From Promethearchaeota archaeon (GTDB taxonomy: Archaea > Asgardarchaeota > Lokiarchaeia > Sigynarchaeales > SOKP01), in assembly GCA_016839845.1 (NCBI GenBank), contig JAEOTL010000194.1, positions 1 through 6,165 on the forward strand: a stretch of 6,165 bases of DNA. Direction: 5' to 3'. Position 1 is the stretch's first letter, and every line of letters starts with the position of its first letter. Below, piece after piece: positions 4,554-6,165 of this stretch. The notes under the pieces were generated by a model. The model did not search any database. It saw only the letters and a list, made by a program, of their open reading frames with translations, and was not told where the DNA came from. Made by a program: the position numbers and the translations under genes.

Positions 4554-5839
4554 CATACCATAAATTTCAAGAAATCCCCCGACTTCATCATCTTACAAGG
4601 TTTAATATAGGAGATTCCTACTTTCTCAGCATAATCATCTAGCATTTGAGACCATTCTTGATATTTTTCTCTTCCCTTACCAAACGGTCCTTCGATTCCA
4701 GTTGTAGTCAAAACAATTTGATCAATCAAATTACAATCTGTTAAAACTCTCTCTTTAAGTAATCGACAGCACTCATTCATCATCATGGCTAAGGATAATT
4801 CGGGATTAAAATATTCAGTAACTAATTTTATCAAATCGTTATCTGGGGGAAGTTTTTCTATGATAGGCTCGTTTTCTGATTTCCATTCATAATAACCTTC
4901 TCCGACTTTCCTTCCTAATCTTCCCTCTCTTACCATTTGGGTCATTTGTTCTGAAGGTTTCAGATCCGGTGATAATTTTCCTTTCAGATAATTTGCAACG
5001 TTATAAGCAGTATCTACCCCAATTCTATCTATCATTTCGAACGTGATACCCAATCCCGCCAATTGCTCAAGTTTGTACCCTTTTTCAACAATCGAGTCCA
5101 CTAAACTTTCATATAAAATTCCACCTACAATACTCAATCGGTTCATAATTAACCCAGGACTTTCATTAAGAAGTTCAACAACTAATTTATCTTTTCCAAA
5201 ACTTGGTAATCTTGTTGCCACAGCAACACCTATTTCTTTTGCAGTCTTTAATGTAAACTCATGAGGGGAAATTTCAATTAAAGGAGCTAAAATTGGTTCG
5301 AAAGTATGGAAATGAAATCCAATTACATATTCTTTTCGCATGCAGAATTCTGCAATTTCTGATATTAGTATTGAAGACGTATTCGTTGCAAGAACCGTAT
5401 TTCCTTCCGTATTTTCCCCTAATCTCTGGAATATTTTTTGTTTTAGTTCTAAATTCTCACTGACTGCTTCAATAATAAAATCAGCTTCACTAACGGCTTT
5501 TTTAAGATCAGTCTCTAAATATAGGTTAGTTAAAATTTCATCTATTTCCTTCCCTTCTGCTAGAACTCCCACAGATTTTAGTTTTTTGGATTCCTCTTCA
5601 AAATTAAGATCGTCTACAACCACCAGAGTGAAGCCATATCTTTTTCTATACAAATTTTCATCTTTAAGACATTCAATATCATTTTTTATTCTGTTTCGGG
5701 CATTCTCTAGAATCTCCATCCTTAGATCATACAAAACGACTTTTTCAAAACCCGCAAGTAAGAAAGTTTCTCCTATCCCTGCGCCCATTACTCCAGCACC
5801 TATCACTGCCACTTTTTTAATATTTGATATGTCGATCAT
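4553..5839 (-). CDS. 3-hydroxyacyl-CoA dehydrogenase family protein, divergent active site
   Basis: The family oxidises L-3-hydroxyacyl-CoA to 3-ketoacyl-CoA with NAD+, or the reverse, in beta-oxidation or butyryl-CoA metabolism. The 428-residue product has an N-terminal Rossmann fold with GAGVMGAG (14-21) and the NAD-ribose-binding YD (37-38), ADFIIEAVSE (119-128), TNTSS (152-156) with the catalytic serine, then SPGLIMNRL (227-235) opening the helical domain, GRLGRKVGEGYYEW (306-319), and a second, weaker helical repeat to the end. About 28 extra residues are inserted near positions 59-86. The usual GxHFFNP catalytic-histidine motif reads GFHFHTFEP (174-182), with one extra residue before the partner glutamate E189, so substrate or activity may differ. 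No fused hydratase domain is present. The ATG at 5839 has GGTG 7 bases upstream. It sits between spt4 and the kinase, where archaea do not usually carry such a gene. Confidence 0.88.
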   Translation of the reverse strand: MIDISNIKKVAVIGAGVMGAGIGETFLLAGFEKVVLYDLRMEILENARNRIKNDIECLKDENLYRKRYGFTLVVVDDLNFEEESKKLKSVGVLAEGKEIDEILTNLYLETDLKKAVSEADFIIEAVSENLELKQKIFQRLGENTEGNTVLATNTSSILISEIAEFCMRKEYVIGFHFHTFEPILAPLIEISPHEFTLKTAKEIGVAVATRLPSFGKDKLVVELLNESPGLIMNRLSIVGGILYESLVDSIVEKGYKLEQLAGLGITFEMIDRIGVDTAYNVANYLKGKLSPDLKPSEQMTQMVREGRLGRKVGEGYYEWKSENEPIIEKLPPDNDLIKLVTEYFNPELSLAMMMNECCRLLKERVLTDCNLIDQIVLTTTGIEGPFGKGREKYQEWSQMLDDYAEKVGISYIKPCKMMKSGDFLKFMV

Positions 5840-6006
5840 TATACTGCACCATAATACAATATTAGGTTTAAAAGTTTAAAGGTTTAAATAAATTATGAAT
5901 AGATATTTTCTCAAATTCAAAAAAGCTCGTTTCTATAAGGTTTTAGTACCATATAGTAAAGAAGCAGAATTAGATGCTAAATAATACATTGTATTTAACT
6001 TGCCAT
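5840..6006. other. Gap between spt4 and the dehydrogenase
   Basis: This 167-base gap contains the GTTTAAA array and, on the plus strand, an ATG-started frame of 29 codons (5895-5984, product beginning MNRYFLKFKKARFYKV). It has no convincing ribosome binding site and I do not recognise it, so it is not called as a gene. No strong T tract ends spt4; the best is TTTTTT at about 5925-5930 on the minus strand. Confidence 0.4.
5866..5888. repeat. Three GTTTAAA units at 8-bp spacing upstream of the dehydrogenase
   Basis: GTTTAAA occurs at 5866-5872, 5874-5880 and 5882-5888, a strict 8-bp period. The TTTAAA core is self-complementary and TATA-like on both strands. The array lies 27-49 bases upstream of the dehydrogenase ATG, the place for its promoter, and ends 6 bases before a small open frame on the other strand. 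It may be an overlapping set of TATA boxes or a repeated regulator site. Confidence 0.5.
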
Positions 6007-6165
6007 TCAGCGAACTCTTAAAGCATATTTTCCAGGGAAATGGATTTTCAGGTATTCTGCAAACTTTGATTCTTTAGGATTAATAATTATAACTTCTCCA
6101 GTATAGTCATCACTCAGAGTATGCGTTTTACATTTAGGGCATATTGTCTCATTTTTCGTTATTAA
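6007..6165 (-). CDS. spt4: Transcription elongation factor Spt4 (RpoE''), C-terminal part
   Basis: Spt4 is the small zinc-ribbon partner of Spt5; together they clamp RNA polymerase and promote processive elongation. The window ends inside the gene: 52 C-terminal residues are visible, ending in TGA at 6009-6007. They include the second zinc pair CPKC, then THTLSDDYTGEVIIINPKES and the very typical ending FPGKYALRVR. The first cysteine pair and the start codon lie beyond the right edge. It is the first visible gene of the leftward cluster; in many archaea rpoE1 (Rpo7) lies immediately upstream, which cannot be tested here. Too short for an automatic long-ORF call, but the match to the family ending is strong. 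Confidence 0.93.
   Translation of the reverse strand, partial: LITKNETICPKCKTHTLSDDYTGEVIIINPKESKFAEYLKIHFPGKYALRVR

Noticed and set aside
5340..5879. A 179-codon open frame on the plus strand
   Set aside because: It lies opposite the dehydrogenase, whose motifs are clear; the antisense product is a low-complexity, Ser/Phe-rich shadow with no recognisable domain.

Overview
This is an AT-rich stretch of an archaeal chromosome. It carries archaeal/eukaryal-type ribosomal proteins (L7Ae, S28e, S24e, S27ae), the KEOPS/t6A proteins Kae1 and Bud32, a DUF359-type GTP-dependent dephospho-CoA kinase, and the C-terminal end of the transcription elongation factor Spt4 (RpoE''). Box-A-like TATA elements, GGTGA/GGAGG ribosome binding sites and oligo-T stretches after genes fit an archaeon. 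The low GC and the informational genes beside a CoA-ester dehydrogenase would suit an Asgard (Lokiarchaeota-like) lineage, but the lineage is an inference and cannot be proven from this window.

Layout. Bases 1-760 (+ strand): an L7Ae-S28e two-gene unit ending in a T-rich terminator. The L7Ae frame has no ATG/GTG/TTG at its expected N-terminus; the best start is an ATA at 67 behind a strong Shine-Dalgarno sequence. Bases 847-1200 (- strand): a small ribbon-helix-helix DNA-binding protein converging on S28e, with a TATA-like box and a near-palindrome upstream. Bases 1057-1349: a non-coding AT-rich gap with short inverted repeats. From 1350 to the right end everything reads leftward: (in transcription order) spt4 (partial), a 3-hydroxyacyl-CoA dehydrogenase, GTP-dependent dephospho-CoA kinase, S24e, S27ae, kae1, bud32.

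How the genes fit together. The spt4 / DUF359 kinase / S24e / S27ae / kae1-bud32 order matches a gene neighbourhood widely kept among archaea, linking transcription elongation, CoA synthesis, the small ribosomal subunit and tRNA t6A modification. Kae1 and Bud32 are separate proteins here, two bases apart and probably translationally coupled. The main departure from the usual arrangement is the 3-hydroxyacyl-CoA dehydrogenase between spt4 and the CoA kinase. It has its own promoter-like region with three 8-bp-spaced GTTTAAA units, an insert in its Rossmann domain and an altered sequence around the catalytic histidine. No mobile element, CRISPR array, tRNA or rRNA was seen, and no clearly new multi-gene system is apparent; the points of interest are the L7Ae start, the dehydrogenase and a few regulatory palindromes.
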